From contig JABCZN010000004.1 of assembly GCA_013289665.1 (NCBI GenBank), forward strand, positions 124,001 to 188,000: 64,000 nucleotides of DNA, read 5' to 3'. The translations under genes were made by a program, and so were the position numbers. Positions 1 through 8,661 of the stretch are shown in pieces (position 1 is the stretch's first letter; each line of letters starts with the position of its first letter). Source of the DNA: Acidobacteriota bacterium. Its GTDB lineage: Bacteria > Acidobacteriota > Terriglobia > Acidiferrales > UBA7541. The notes below the pieces were generated by a model. That model was not told where the DNA came from. It worked only from the letters and a program-made list of their open reading frames with translations, and made no database searches.

Positions 1-1
1 G

Positions 2-514
2 CGCATGAGCGGGCTGGATGTGTGCAAGCAGCTGAAGGCCAAGCGTCCCTCAATTCCCATCATCATGCTTACGGCACGCGGGCAGGAGGTGGACAAGGTT
101 GTCGGCCTGGAACTTGGCGCCGATGATTACGTCACGAAGCCTTTCTCGATCCGGGAATTACTCGCTCGTGTAAAAGCTGTTCTACGGCGGGCACAGGCAC
201 TTCCGAAAGAGCAGGACCGCTATACCTTCGGGGATGTGGACGTGAATTTGCGGAGCTACCAGGTGACCCGGGGTGGTAACCCGGTGGAATTTTCAAGCAA
301 GGAATTTGAGCTGCTGAAGCATTTTCTATGTCACTCCGGGGAGACGCTGAGCCGCGAGCGGCTGCTCGACGAGGTCTGGGGATATGAAAACTTCCCAACC
401 ACACGGACGGTGGATGCTCATATCGTGCGGATTCGACAGAAACTTGAGCCAGTTCCAGAGCAGCCGCGATTTTTCCTGACCGTGCACGGGGTGGGTTACA
501 AGTTCGTAGGATGA
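2..514 (+). CDS. OmpR/PhoB-family response regulator (5' partial)
   Basis: This is the C-terminal three quarters of a two-component response regulator; the reading frame is open through the left edge, so the phosphoacceptor Asp lies outside the window. Seen: the end of a receiver domain, with the beta4 motif MLTARG and the conserved Lys-Pro of VTKPFS. A winged-helix DNA-binding domain follows (from about residue 75 of the visible part), ending in the usual VHGVGYKFVG hairpin wing. Family knowledge: these bind promoter DNA as phosphorylated dimers, normally paired with a histidine kinase, which is not visible here. The stop is followed after one base by the ATG of a PP2C-type phosphatase gene, so the two are probably co-transcribed. 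Target genes cannot be told from the sequence. Confidence 0.93.
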   Translation, partial: RMSGLDVCKQLKAKRPSIPIIMLTARGQEVDKVVGLELGADDYVTKPFSIRELLARVKAVLRRAQALPKEQDRYTFGDVDVNLRSYQVTRGGNPVEFSSKEFELLKHFLCHSGETLSRERLLDEVWGYENFPTTRTVDAHIVRIRQKLEPVPEQPRFFLTVHGVGYKFVG

Positions 515-515
515 A

Positions 516-1556
516 ATGAACATGATCACGCCAGTTACAGAAAGACAGAACGCGCCGCGAAAGCTGCCGGGGAAGCGCCCAGCGCTGGCCGCGAACCCCG
601 CCGCGGAGGGGCAGGCACGCAAGCAGGCGCCTGCTGCCACAGCGACCCACTTCAGAGAGAGCGCCCCGTTGCTGAAAGACGAGCTCGAGAGCGTGCGCCG
701 TGAGCATGTAAAACTGCAGCAAGCCATTTATGAGGCGGCCCAGATTCAACGGCGGCTATGCGCCCCGCGCGAATTGGTATCGGGCGAGTTCGAAATTGCC
801 GGCGAAATTTTCCCGGTACGCCACCTGTCGGGGGATTTTTTCAAGGTGATGAAACTCGACTCCGTGCTTGGGATAACCGTGGGTGACATCGCGGGCAAAG
901 GATTGTCGGCAGGAATCTGGCAGGCCCATTTGATGGACCTGATTCAACGCTCGGCGAGAACCAACTTGCCGCCCGCAGACGTGGTCACCAGGGTCAATCG
1001 CGAATTGTGCCGGGATCAGAACGAGCCGCCGATCGCAGCCCTGTTCTTTGCCCGACTCGATCCCGAGAGCGGTGAACTTGTCTACTGCAGCGCCGGCCTG
1101 CCGCCTCCGCTGCTTTTGCGGCGCGACAGGTCGGTGGAACGGCTCGAAAAGGGCGGCCCGATGCTAGGCGCGCTTAAAGAAGCGAAATACGAGGCGGGGA
1201 GTGTCTGCCTGGATCCGGGCGATTTGCTGCTGGCTTATTCCGACGGCCTTACAGAATGCCGGAATCCCCTGGACGAGGAGTTTGAGATGGAAAGGTTAAC
1301 GGCTGCAGCGAAGGCAATCGGCGGAGCCACTGCAAACCAGGTTCTCTTTTCCACTCTAGGGGCGGTCCTCGACTTCGCCGACACGTGTTCGCCGAGCGAT
1401 GATTTGACGCTCCTGGTCGTCCGCCGCCGCGAAGCCATGGCGCCGGAGCGCCCTTCCGCAGGCAACAAAGAGATTTCAAGGCCTCGACGGGGCCAGAGTT
1501 TCGATGTTCGATCGAGGCAAGCCGCGAGCGAAGCGAAAAAAGGTTCAGCTAGCTGA
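516..1556 (+). CDS. PP2C-like SpoIIE/RsbU-type serine phosphatase
   Basis: A 346-aa soluble protein. Residues 1-60 are basic and low-complexity, a short helical linker follows (about 60-85), and a PP2C-SpoIIE domain fills about 95-310. Visible family marks are GEIFPVRHLSGDFF (the metal-binding Asp), GDIAGKGLSAG, the CSAGLPPPLLL motif, LLAYSDGLTE and SPSDDLTLLVV. Known members dephosphorylate anti-anti-sigma factors or similar phosphoserine proteins. No RsbV or RsbW partner is next door, but a sigma-70-like gene follows at 1637. The start lies one base after the response-regulator stop, which suggests translational coupling and that this phosphatase is the output or partner of that regulator. 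Confidence 0.9.
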   Translation: MNMITPVTERQNAPRKLPGKRPALAANPAAEGQARKQAPAATATHFRESAPLLKDELESVRREHVKLQQAIYEAAQIQRRLCAPRELVSGEFEIAGEIFPVRHLSGDFFKVMKLDSVLGITVGDIAGKGLSAGIWQAHLMDLIQRSARTNLPPADVVTRVNRELCRDQNEPPIAALFFARLDPESGELVYCSAGLPPPLLLRRDRSVERLEKGGPMLGALKEAKYEAGSVCLDPGDLLLAYSDGLTECRNPLDEEFEMERLTAAAKAIGGATANQVLFSTLGAVLDFADTCSPSDDLTLLVVRRREAMAPERPSAGNKEISRPRRGQSFDVRSRQAASEAKKGSAS

Positions 1557-1636
1557 ACAAAGGTAACGACGAGCTCGGCCATTTGCAGCGAGCACGACGC
1601 TACTCGTGTGTCCAAGTTCAGAGGAAAGGACCGGTG

Positions 1637-2230
1637 ATGGCAACAAAATCTCCTTTAATGATGATGGAAGATGTGCCGTTCGGCGCGGCCCAGAATCCGG
1701 CGCAGCCAATCTGTCCCGAGGTGTTCAGCACCCTTTATGCGGCTCACTATCGCTATGTTTTGGGGATCTGCCGGCGGTTTTTCCGGCAGCCGGAAGATGC
1801 CGAGGATGCGGCGGCGGAAGTCTTCCTGAAACTTTACAGGGTGCTGCACCAAAAAGAGGAGACGTTGCCCTTTCGCCCATGGGTCTCAAGGGTGGCAGGG
1901 CGCCACTGCATTGACAAACTACGGAAAAGAAAACGCGAGCAGAGTTCTTCCCTGGAGGAGACCGACGCTGAGTGCATCCCCGATCGTTCGATTCCTTCGC
2001 CACTTTCCCAACTTTTGCGCAAGGACGAACACCGCCAGTTCAGGGAGCAATTGACTCGCCTGCCGGAAAGATACAAAGCTCCGCTGATCCTGCTCTACTA
2101 CAAACGAATGAGCTACTCCGAGATCGCTCGCGTGCTGAACACTCGCCTTCCTGTTCTGAGAACGATGATGTTTCGAGCCAAAGGCTACCTGCGCCGCAAT
2201 CTCCAAGCGGAGCGGTGCGGGCAGAATTAG
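1637..2230 (+). CDS. ECF-type RNA polymerase sigma factor
   Basis: 197 aa with the two domains of an extracytoplasmic-function sigma factor. Region 2 spans about residues 28-95 ([17 protein letters not shown], then [16 protein letters not shown], then [20 protein letters not shown]). Region 4 spans about 130-185 ([20 protein letters not shown] and a helix-turn-helix ending [10 protein letters not shown]). The start at 1637 is preferred over an in-frame upstream codon at 1583 because GAGGAAAGGA at 1621-1630 is at good spacing. No anti-sigma gene follows, so control may be unusual. The upstream PP2C phosphatase suggests a phospho-switch, but that is inference. Family placement is clear; the regulon is unknown. 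Confidence 0.88.
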   Translation: MATKSPLMMMEDVPFGAAQNPAQPICPEVFSTLYAAHYRYVLGICRRFFRQPEDAEDAAAEVFLKLYRVLHQKEETLPFRPWVSRVAGRHCIDKLRKRKREQSSSLEETDAECIPDRSIPSPLSQLLRKDEHRQFREQLTRLPERYKAPLILLYYKRMSYSEIARVLNTRLPVLRTMMFRAKGYLRRNLQAERCGQN

Positions 2231-2366
2231 CCGGCTCGGAGCAAAGCGTCGCGGCATTTCAAGGATTGCTGCCAAAGCAAGGAGGCGCGGTGGCAAGCGG
2301 ATTTTCGGTGATTTCCATACGGTGGCGGGGTGTTGTAGGATAATTGGCGAGTTGGGGGAGAAGAAC

Positions 2367-2834
2367 ATGGGCACAACTTTTACGTTGAATGGGAAGTCCA
2401 CTACCGTTGATGTTGATCCGCAGATGCCGCTGCTCTGGGTGCTGCGGGACACGCTGAACATGACGGGCACGAAGTTCGGCTGCGGGATGGCGCTTTGCGG
2501 CGCGTGCACGGTGCACATCAACGGAGAGGCGGCGCGCTCTTGCATCACGCCGGTCTCGAGCGTTGCCGGGAAGAAAATCACCACGATTGAGGGGCTTTCG
2601 GCGGATGCGTCGCATCCGGTACAGAAGGCCTGGATCGAAGAAGACGTGCCGCAGTGTGGATACTGCCAGTCCGGGCAGATCATGTCCGCGGCGGCGCTGC
2701 TGGCAAAGAAACCCAATCCAACCGATGCGGATATTGACGATGCCATGAGCGGAAACATTTGCCGCTGCGGCACGTACCAGCGCATCCGCAAAGCCATCCA
2801 CCACGCCGCTTCCCTCGGAGCCGGCAAGTCTTAA
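2367..2834 (+). CDS. iorA: Molybdenum hydroxylase 2Fe-2S small subunit (IorA/CoxS type)
   Basis: 155-aa iron-sulfur subunit of an xanthine-oxidase-family enzyme. An N-terminal plant-type ferredoxin domain carries Cys39, Cys44, Cys47 and Cys59 ([12 protein letters not shown]). A C-terminal helical domain carries the second cluster, Cys97, Cys100, Cys132 and Cys134 (CGYCQSG and CRCGTY). It relays electrons from the molybdopterin subunit to an external acceptor. The start at 2367 follows GGGGGAG; an upstream in-frame start at 2322 adds no family sequence. Two large-subunit genes follow on the same strand. There is no FAD subunit, which fits the isoquinoline 1-oxidoreductase / aldehyde dehydrogenase type that passes electrons to a cytochrome. 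The substrate is unknown. Confidence 0.92.
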   Translation: MGTTFTLNGKSTTVDVDPQMPLLWVLRDTLNMTGTKFGCGMALCGACTVHINGEAARSCITPVSSVAGKKITTIEGLSADASHPVQKAWIEEDVPQCGYCQSGQIMSAAALLAKKPNPTDADIDDAMSGNICRCGTYQRIRKAIHHAASLGAGKS

Positions 2835-2890
2835 TTCAACACTCCAGCCCTTTTTCACCGAATTGTTCGCGAAACTTTCCGGGGTGTCTT

Positions 2891-5104
2891 ATGGCAAACA
2901 GTCCTGCGTTCTCCCGCCGCGAATTTCTGAGGACGGGTGCAGCCGGCGGCGCGGCATTGGTCGTCGGTTTTCGTATGTCTGCCCGCGCTTTTGCCGGGCA
3001 GGCCGCGGAGCAGGAAAAGAAACCGCCGAGTCCATATGATGCGTGGGTCCGGATTACCCCCGACAATCGCGTGACGCTGATTCTTGGCAAATCGGAAATG
3101 GGCCAGGGAATCATGACGGCTCTGCCGATGATCCTTGCAGAAGAGCTTTCGGTGGATTGGAAGAATGTGAAGGTGGAGCAGGCGCCCACGAATCCGAAGA
3201 TTTATGATCTGGGCACCGGAGGCAGCGGGAGCGTTGCCGGTTCGTGGTTGCCCCTGCGCCGGGCGGGCGCGGCAGCGCGCGAAATGCTGATTGCCGCGGC
3301 CGCGAAGAAGTGGGAAGTTGGCGCGGACACCTGCAAAGCAGTGGACGGCCGGGTGGTTCATGGCAACCCGAAGCGTTATTTCGCGTACGGCGAGCTGGTC
3401 GAGTCTGCCGCGAAGCTGCCGGTTCCGAATTTCAACACGGTGCCGCTGAAGAATTCGGATGATTTCACGCTGGTCGGCCATGATACGCGGCGATATGAGG
3501 TTCGGGAGAAGACCACTGGCATGGCTGTGTTTGGTATCGATTCGCGCGTTCCAGGAATGCTATTTGCGGTTGTGGCTCGCTGTCCGGTGTTTGGCGGCAA
3601 GGTGGCTTCCTTTGACGCCGCAAAGGCAAAAGCGGTGCCCGGCGTCCGCGATGTGATTGCGTTTGAAACCAGCGGGCGCGGGGCTTCGACCGCGGGCGGC
3701 GTTGCGGTGCTGGCGGTGAATTCCTGGGCCGCGATCGAGGGCCGCAAGGCGCTCGAACTGAAATGGGACCTGGGCCCGGCGGCAAAGGAATCGAGCGCCG
3801 GACTGCACGAGCAGTTTCTGGAGAATCTGGCGAAACCGGGAAAGATTGTCCGCAATGATGGGGATGCGGACTCGGTGCTGGGGTCCAGCGCGAGGAAAAT
3901 CGAAGCCGCTTATGAATTCCCTTTTGCCGCTCATGCCTGCATGGAGCCGATGAATTCGACCGTGCAGATCGGGCCGGACGGAGCGGAAGCTTGGGTTCCG
4001 ACGCAGGCACCGCAATGGGCGCAAGGAGTGATCGCTGAAGCGGCCAAGCTGCCGCCGGAAAAAGTGATCGTGCACACGACGCTGATGGGCGGCGGGTTCG
4101 GGCGCCGCTACCAGGCGGATTTCGTGATGGAAGCAGCGCAGGTGGCCAAGGCCGCGGGAAAACCCGTGATGGTCCTGTGGACCCGCGAGGACGACATGCA
4201 GCACGACTTTTATCGCCCGGCGTCGTATCACAAAATGCAAGGCGCGTTGGACGCTAACGGCAACCTTGCCGCATGGAAACATTTTCAGACTTCGACATCC
4301 ATCGCGGCCAAGTGGCGCGAGAACGGCGCGGAAAAACCCGAGCAGGGCGAATTCGGCACCGGGTTAACAATTCCGTACCAGACGCCGAATATCCGCATCG
4401 AATACACCCTGGCGGAATCGAGCGTGCCACGGGCGTGGTGGCGCTCCGTGGAGCATTCAACCAGCGGCTTCGTAGTGGAAAGTTTTATTGATGAGCTTGC
4501 GGCTGCCTCCGGCGAGGATCCGCTGGCATTTCGGCTGAAGCTGATTGGCGGGGATCGGAAAATTCCGCTGTTCGACGCGGAGAAGGAACCGCCATTGGAC
4601 ACTGCGCGACTGAAGGGAGTGTTAGAACTCGCGGCGGAAAAGGCAGGTTGGGGAAAACCGTTGCCTGAGGGACAAGGACGCGGGATTGCGGCATTTTATT
4701 CTTTTGATTCCTACACCGCGGCCGTCGCCGAAATCAGCGTGAAAAACGGAGCCGTGAAGCTCGAGCGACTGGTTTACGCCGTGGATTGCGGACGGCCGAT
4801 CAATCCGGAGGGCGTCCGGTCACAAGTCGAAAGCGCCGCCATTTACGGGCTCTCCGCTGCATCCTATGACGCCATCACGATCAGCGGAGGTCGCGTGGTG
4901 CAATCGAATTTCAATGATTACCGGATGCCGCGGATGAACGAGGCGCCGAAAATGGAAGTCCATGTGGTGATGAGCAAGGAGGAGCCGACGGGGATCGGCG
5001 AGCCGGGATTGCCGGTGGTTGCTCCGGCGATGTGCAACGCAATTTTTGCGGCCACCGGCAAGCGTCTGCGCCGGCTGCCCATTCAGCCCCAGGATCTGGT
5101 TTAA
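2891..5104 (+). CDS. iorB: Molybdopterin-binding large subunit, isoquinoline 1-oxidoreductase type (copy 1)
   Basis: 737 aa, Tat-exported. A twin-arginine signal ([13 protein letters not shown], about residues 8-20) begins just after the chosen ATG at 2891; the frame is open upstream to 2759 but that part overlaps iorA and is unlike the family. Two molybdopterin-binding halves follow, with the landmarks [15 protein letters not shown], the DMQHDFYRP motif and a C-terminal GIGEPG. In the last, Glu704 is the likely catalytic base of the xanthine-oxidase superfamily. It should act in the periplasm with the 2Fe-2S subunit and hydroxylate an N-heterocycle or oxidise an aldehyde. A paralogue starts 11 bases downstream. 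Confidence 0.92.
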   Translation: MANSPAFSRREFLRTGAAGGAALVVGFRMSARAFAGQAAEQEKKPPSPYDAWVRITPDNRVTLILGKSEMGQGIMTALPMILAEELSVDWKNVKVEQAPTNPKIYDLGTGGSGSVAGSWLPLRRAGAAAREMLIAAAAKKWEVGADTCKAVDGRVVHGNPKRYFAYGELVESAAKLPVPNFNTVPLKNSDDFTLVGHDTRRYEVREKTTGMAVFGIDSRVPGMLFAVVARCPVFGGKVASFDAAKAKAVPGVRDVIAFETSGRGASTAGGVAVLAVNSWAAIEGRKALELKWDLGPAAKESSAGLHEQFLENLAKPGKIVRNDGDADSVLGSSARKIEAAYEFPFAAHACMEPMNSTVQIGPDGAEAWVPTQAPQWAQGVIAEAAKLPPEKVIVHTTLMGGGFGRRYQADFVMEAAQVAKAAGKPVMVLWTREDDMQHDFYRPASYHKMQGALDANGNLAAWKHFQTSTSIAAKWRENGAEKPEQGEFGTGLTIPYQTPNIRIEYTLAESSVPRAWWRSVEHSTSGFVVESFIDELAAASGEDPLAFRLKLIGGDRKIPLFDAEKEPPLDTARLKGVLELAAEKAGWGKPLPEGQGRGIAAFYSFDSYTAAVAEISVKNGAVKLERLVYAVDCGRPINPEGVRSQVESAAIYGLSAASYDAITISGGRVVQSNFNDYRMPRMNEAPKMEVHVVMSKEEPTGIGEPGLPVVAPAMCNAIFAATGKRLRRLPIQPQDLV

Positions 5105-5115
5105 GAGGAGAAGAA

Positions 5116-7266
5116 ATGCCAACGATAGAGATGGTGGGCCGGCGGGAATTTCTAAAAAAGAGCGCGGCAGGCGGGGCCGGATTGGTGATTGGGCTTTACC
5201 TGCCGGGGAAATATGAGGCGCTGGCGGGTGTGCCGCCGACAGGTGCGGCGGCGATCAACGCGTGGGTGCAGATTGCTCTGGACGATACGACGATGCTGAT
5301 TATCGACAAGTCTGAGATGGGCCAGGGAATCAATACCGCGCTCGCGATGATCCTGGCGGATGAACTGGACCTTGACTGGAAAAAGATCAAGACGGAATTT
5401 GCACCCGCGGCACCGGTCTATTTCAATCCGGTTTTCGGATTGCAGGGCACGGGCGGCAGCACAAGCATTCGCGCCTCGTGGGAACCGCTGGCGAAAGCGG
5501 GAGCCGCGGCGCGAGAGATGCTGGTAGCGACGGCGGCGAAGCGGTGGAACGTGGAGCCTGCCGCGTGCCACACGGAAAACAGCGCAGTGGTGAACACAGC
5601 TTCTGGTAAGCAAATCGGTTATGGCGCGCTGGTGGAAGAAGCGGCGAAGCTGCCGGTGCCGGCGAGCCCGAAGCGGAAAGGCACGAAAGAGTATAGGTAC
5701 GTCGGGAAAGCAACGAAGCGGATTGATTCCGGAATCAAGGTGAACGGGACGGCGGAGTTTGGGATTGATGTGCGGCGGCCGAAGATGCTGCATGCGGCGG
5801 TGGCGCGGTGCCCGGTGTTTGGCGGCACGGTGAAGAGCTTTGACGGGACGAAGGCGAAGGCGGTGCGTGGAGTGACGAGCGTCGTGCAGGTTTCGACCGG
5901 CGTGGCAGTGGTGGCCGACAACACCTGGTCGGCGATGGAAGGGCGAAACGCGCTCGAGATTAGCTGGGACGAAGGTGCGAACGCGAAGAATTCGAGCGAC
6001 GCGATCCACAAGTTGTATCAAGAGCGCCTCGAGCAGACCGGCGTGATTGCGCGCAAGGACGGCGACGTGGCCGGGACGATGCCCGGCACGGCGAAGAAAG
6101 TGGAAGCCGTATATGCGGTTCCGTTTCTGGCGCACGCGACGATGGAGCCGATGAACTGCACGGCGGACGTGCGCGCGGACGGCTGCGACATTTATGCGCC
6201 GACGCAGTTTCAGACGTTTGCGCAGATCGCCGGGTCGAAAATTACGGGATTGAAGCCGGAGCAAGTGAAGATTCACACTACGTATCTGGGGGGAGGGTTC
6301 GGGCGGCGCGCCGAACTGGACTTTATCATCGAGGCGGTGGAACTTTCGAAGACAACGGCCGCGCCCGTGCAGGTGACGTGGTCGCGCGAGGACGACATGC
6401 AGCACGATTTTTACCGGCCGGCGGTGATGGTGAAACTGTGGGCGGGGCTGGACGACAGGGGCGGACCGGTGGCGTGGAAATCGCGGATTGTGGGGCCGTC
6501 GATCATGTCGCGATTTTTCCCCGGATCGGTGAAAAATGGTTTGGATGATACGGCGACGGAAGGGATTGCGACGCTGAAATACGATGTGCCGAATTTTCTG
6601 GTGGAGTACCTGCTGACGGAGCCGGGCGTGCCGGTGGGATTCTGGCGGTCGGTGGGAAATTCGCACAACGGATATATTGCGGAATGTTTTGTGGACGAAC
6701 TGGCGAAGGCAGCGGGGAAAGATCCGTTTGAATTCCGGCGCGGGTTGCTGACGAAGGACGCGCGGCAACGCGGGGTGCTGGAACTGGCGGCGGAAAAGGC
6801 GGGATGGACGAAGCCGCTGGCCGCTGGGCGTTACCGGGGAATTGCGGTAGTGGAATCGTTTGGAAGCTACGTGGCGGAAGTGGCGGAGATCAGCATTGAC
6901 CGCAAGGCGCATACGGTGCGGGTCGATCGCGTGGTGGCGGCGGTGGATTGCGGGCGTCACGTAAATCCGGAGACAATTCGCGCGCAGATTGAGGGCGGAA
7001 TTATTTATGGACTGACGGCGGCGCTGAAGGGCGAGATTACCATTGCCAATGGGCGCGTGGAGCAAGCGAACTTCAATGATTACGACGTGGTGCGGATGAA
7101 CGAGACGCCGCAGGTGGAAGTGCACATTGTGGAGAGCAACGACGGACCGGGCGGGGTTGGAGAGCCGGGGACGCCGCCGATCGCGCCGGCGGTGTGCAAT
7201 GCGATATTTGCGGCGACGGGGAAGCCGGTGCGGCGGCTGCCGATCCGGGCAGAGGATTTGGCGTAA
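5116..7266 (+). CDS. iorB: Molybdopterin-binding large subunit, isoquinoline 1-oxidoreductase type (copy 2)
   Basis: 716 aa and clearly paralogous to the gene before it along its whole length. It has a Tat signal (GRREFLKKSAAGG near the N-terminus), [24 protein letters not shown] and GVGEPG, with Glu683 in the catalytic position. The start at 5116 is set by TTAAGAGGAGAAGAA just upstream; the longer frame from 5032 overlaps copy 1. The duplication is old, since many positions differ while the motifs are kept. Either both large subunits share the one 2Fe-2S subunit as alternatives with different substrates, or they form a hetero-oligomer. No substrate can be named from sequence alone. Confidence 0.91.
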   Translation: MPTIEMVGRREFLKKSAAGGAGLVIGLYLPGKYEALAGVPPTGAAAINAWVQIALDDTTMLIIDKSEMGQGINTALAMILADELDLDWKKIKTEFAPAAPVYFNPVFGLQGTGGSTSIRASWEPLAKAGAAAREMLVATAAKRWNVEPAACHTENSAVVNTASGKQIGYGALVEEAAKLPVPASPKRKGTKEYRYVGKATKRIDSGIKVNGTAEFGIDVRRPKMLHAAVARCPVFGGTVKSFDGTKAKAVRGVTSVVQVSTGVAVVADNTWSAMEGRNALEISWDEGANAKNSSDAIHKLYQERLEQTGVIARKDGDVAGTMPGTAKKVEAVYAVPFLAHATMEPMNCTADVRADGCDIYAPTQFQTFAQIAGSKITGLKPEQVKIHTTYLGGGFGRRAELDFIIEAVELSKTTAAPVQVTWSREDDMQHDFYRPAVMVKLWAGLDDRGGPVAWKSRIVGPSIMSRFFPGSVKNGLDDTATEGIATLKYDVPNFLVEYLLTEPGVPVGFWRSVGNSHNGYIAECFVDELAKAAGKDPFEFRRGLLTKDARQRGVLELAAEKAGWTKPLAAGRYRGIAVVESFGSYVAEVAEISIDRKAHTVRVDRVVAAVDCGRHVNPETIRAQIEGGIIYGLTAALKGEITIANGRVEQANFNDYDVVRMNETPQVEVHIVESNDGPGGVGEPGTPPIAPAVCNAIFAATGKPVRRLPIRAEDLA

Positions 7267-7313
7267 GTTTGGGGAGTAGATGGGGAAGTCGGGTGGTTCG
7301 GTTGAACCCCTAA

Positions 7314-7341
7314 GGCGGGAGCTGAGCTTCCGCACTCCAAA
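7314..7341. repeat. Short hairpin repeat (GCTGAGCT...GCACTCCAAA type)
   Basis: An imperfect hairpin with arms around GGAGCT/AGCTTCC is followed by GCACTCCAAA. A close relative (GTGGCTGAGCTAC then GCACTCCAAA) lies at 42171-42193 in a clear intergenic region. This places the stretch in non-coding DNA and argues that the glycosyltransferase gene begins downstream of it. Confidence 0.5.
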
Positions 7342-7378
7342 CGGTGGCGGCAGGTTGGGAATTGGGACAGAATGGGGC

Positions 7379-8551
7379 GTGAGTCTACTGGCCCTCATAC
7401 TCGCTGTTCTGTCGCTGCTGATCTGGGTTGTGCTGACCTTTTTTCGCGGGGCATTCTGGCAACTCCTCGCGTTCGATGACGACACTCTGAAGCAGGAATC
7501 TTTGGAGCGGTGGCCGCGTGTGGTGACCATTGTTCCGGCGCGCGATGAGGCGGAGTTCATCGCGCGGACGGTAGAATCGCTGGTAAAGCAGGACTACCCA
7601 GGCCGGCTGCGGGTGGTCGTGGTGGACGACCACAGCGAGGACGGAACCGGCGCGCTGGCGCGGGAAGCGGCCGCGCGGGCGGGGGCCGCCGAACGCGTGT
7701 TGATTTTCGAAGGGGCGGCGCTCGAGAGCGGGTGGACGGGGAAACTTCTGGCGATGCAGCAGGGCGTGGAGAGTGCCGGCGCCGAAGAGGGGGAATATTT
7801 CTGGTTCACGGATGCGGATATTGAGCATGCGCCGGATACGCTGCGCCGGGTGGTGGAGCGCGCGGAGAAAGATAAGCTGGATCTGGTCTCGTTGATGGTG
7901 CTGTCGCAGGTGAACTCGTTGCCGGAACGCCTGCTGATTCCGCCCTTCCTTTATTTTTTCCTGAAACTTTATCCGCCGAGCTGGACTGCGAGCCGGAAAT
8001 GGAAGACGGCAGGTGCGGCGGGAGGCTGCGTATTGCTCTGTCGAAAAGCGCTGGAGAGGATTGGCGGCTTGGCGGCGATTCGGGGCGAAGTGATTGATGA
8101 CTGCACGCTGGCGCGGGCGGTGAAGCGGACGGGCGGAGGAATCTGGATGGGGTTGACGCGGAAGAGCGTGAGCCTGCGAACGTATATGTCGTTCACGGAG
8201 ATTCGGGATTTGATCGCGCGGACGGCGTTCACGCAACTTGGGTATTCGTGGCTGGCGCTGGCGGGGACGATGCTGGGAATGCTGGTGACGTATTTGCTGC
8301 CGGTGATTTTCACGTTCACCGCGCGGCCAGTGGTGTGGCGGTTGGGACTGGCGGCGTGGGCGTTGATGGCGATTACGTATTTGCCGACTGTGCGGTTTTA
8401 CCGGATGTCGCCTCTCTGGGCGGCGGCATTGCCGGTGGCGGCGGCGTTTTACACGTATGCGACCTGGCTTTCCGCGGTGAGATATTGGCTGGGGCGCGGC
8501 GGGCAGTGGAAGGGGCGCGCGCAGGCCCCGGCAAAGTCTTCCGCACAATAG
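7379..8551 (+). CDS. hpnB: Hopene-associated glycosyltransferase HpnB-like (GT2)
   Basis: About 390 aa from the GTG at 7379. A membrane helix near the N-terminus (SLLALILAVLSLLIWVVLTF) is followed by a GT2 domain with VTIVPARDEA, VVVVDDHSEDGT, GWTGKLLAM and FTDADIEHAP. Three to four membrane segments lie at the C-terminus. This arrangement and the GWTGKL motif match the HpnB family linked to hopanoid lipids. An in-frame ATG at 7280 with GGGGAG nearby would add 33 residues, but those are encoded by a hairpin repeat seen elsewhere between genes. No other hopanoid genes are in the window, so the link to hopanoid glycosylation rests on family similarity. Confidence 0.8.
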   Translation: MSLLALILAVLSLLIWVVLTFFRGAFWQLLAFDDDTLKQESLERWPRVVTIVPARDEAEFIARTVESLVKQDYPGRLRVVVVDDHSEDGTGALAREAAARAGAAERVLIFEGAALESGWTGKLLAMQQGVESAGAEEGEYFWFTDADIEHAPDTLRRVVERAEKDKLDLVSLMVLSQVNSLPERLLIPPFLYFFLKLYPPSWTASRKWKTAGAAGGCVLLCRKALERIGGLAAIRGEVIDDCTLARAVKRTGGGIWMGLTRKSVSLRTYMSFTEIRDLIARTAFTQLGYSWLALAGTMLGMLVTYLLPVIFTFTARPVVWRLGLAAWALMAITYLPTVRFYRMSPLWAAALPVAAAFYTYATWLSAVRYWLGRGGQWKGRAQAPAKSSAQ

Positions 8552-8661
8552 GCGGCGATTCTCTTTCGGCGGACAGCGGAAATGCTTTCCAACAATAGCA
8601 ATAATGTGGAATTATTTCCCCGGAGTACGCCAAGCCGGCCAAGCGAAAAATTCGGATCACC

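Noticed and set aside
5152..7560. 802-codon open frame on the minus strand opposite iorB copy 2
   Set aside because: It mirrors the codon positions of a clear molybdenum-hydroxylase gene, is rich in Arg/His/Pro and matches no family. This is the usual antisense artefact of high-GC coding DNA.
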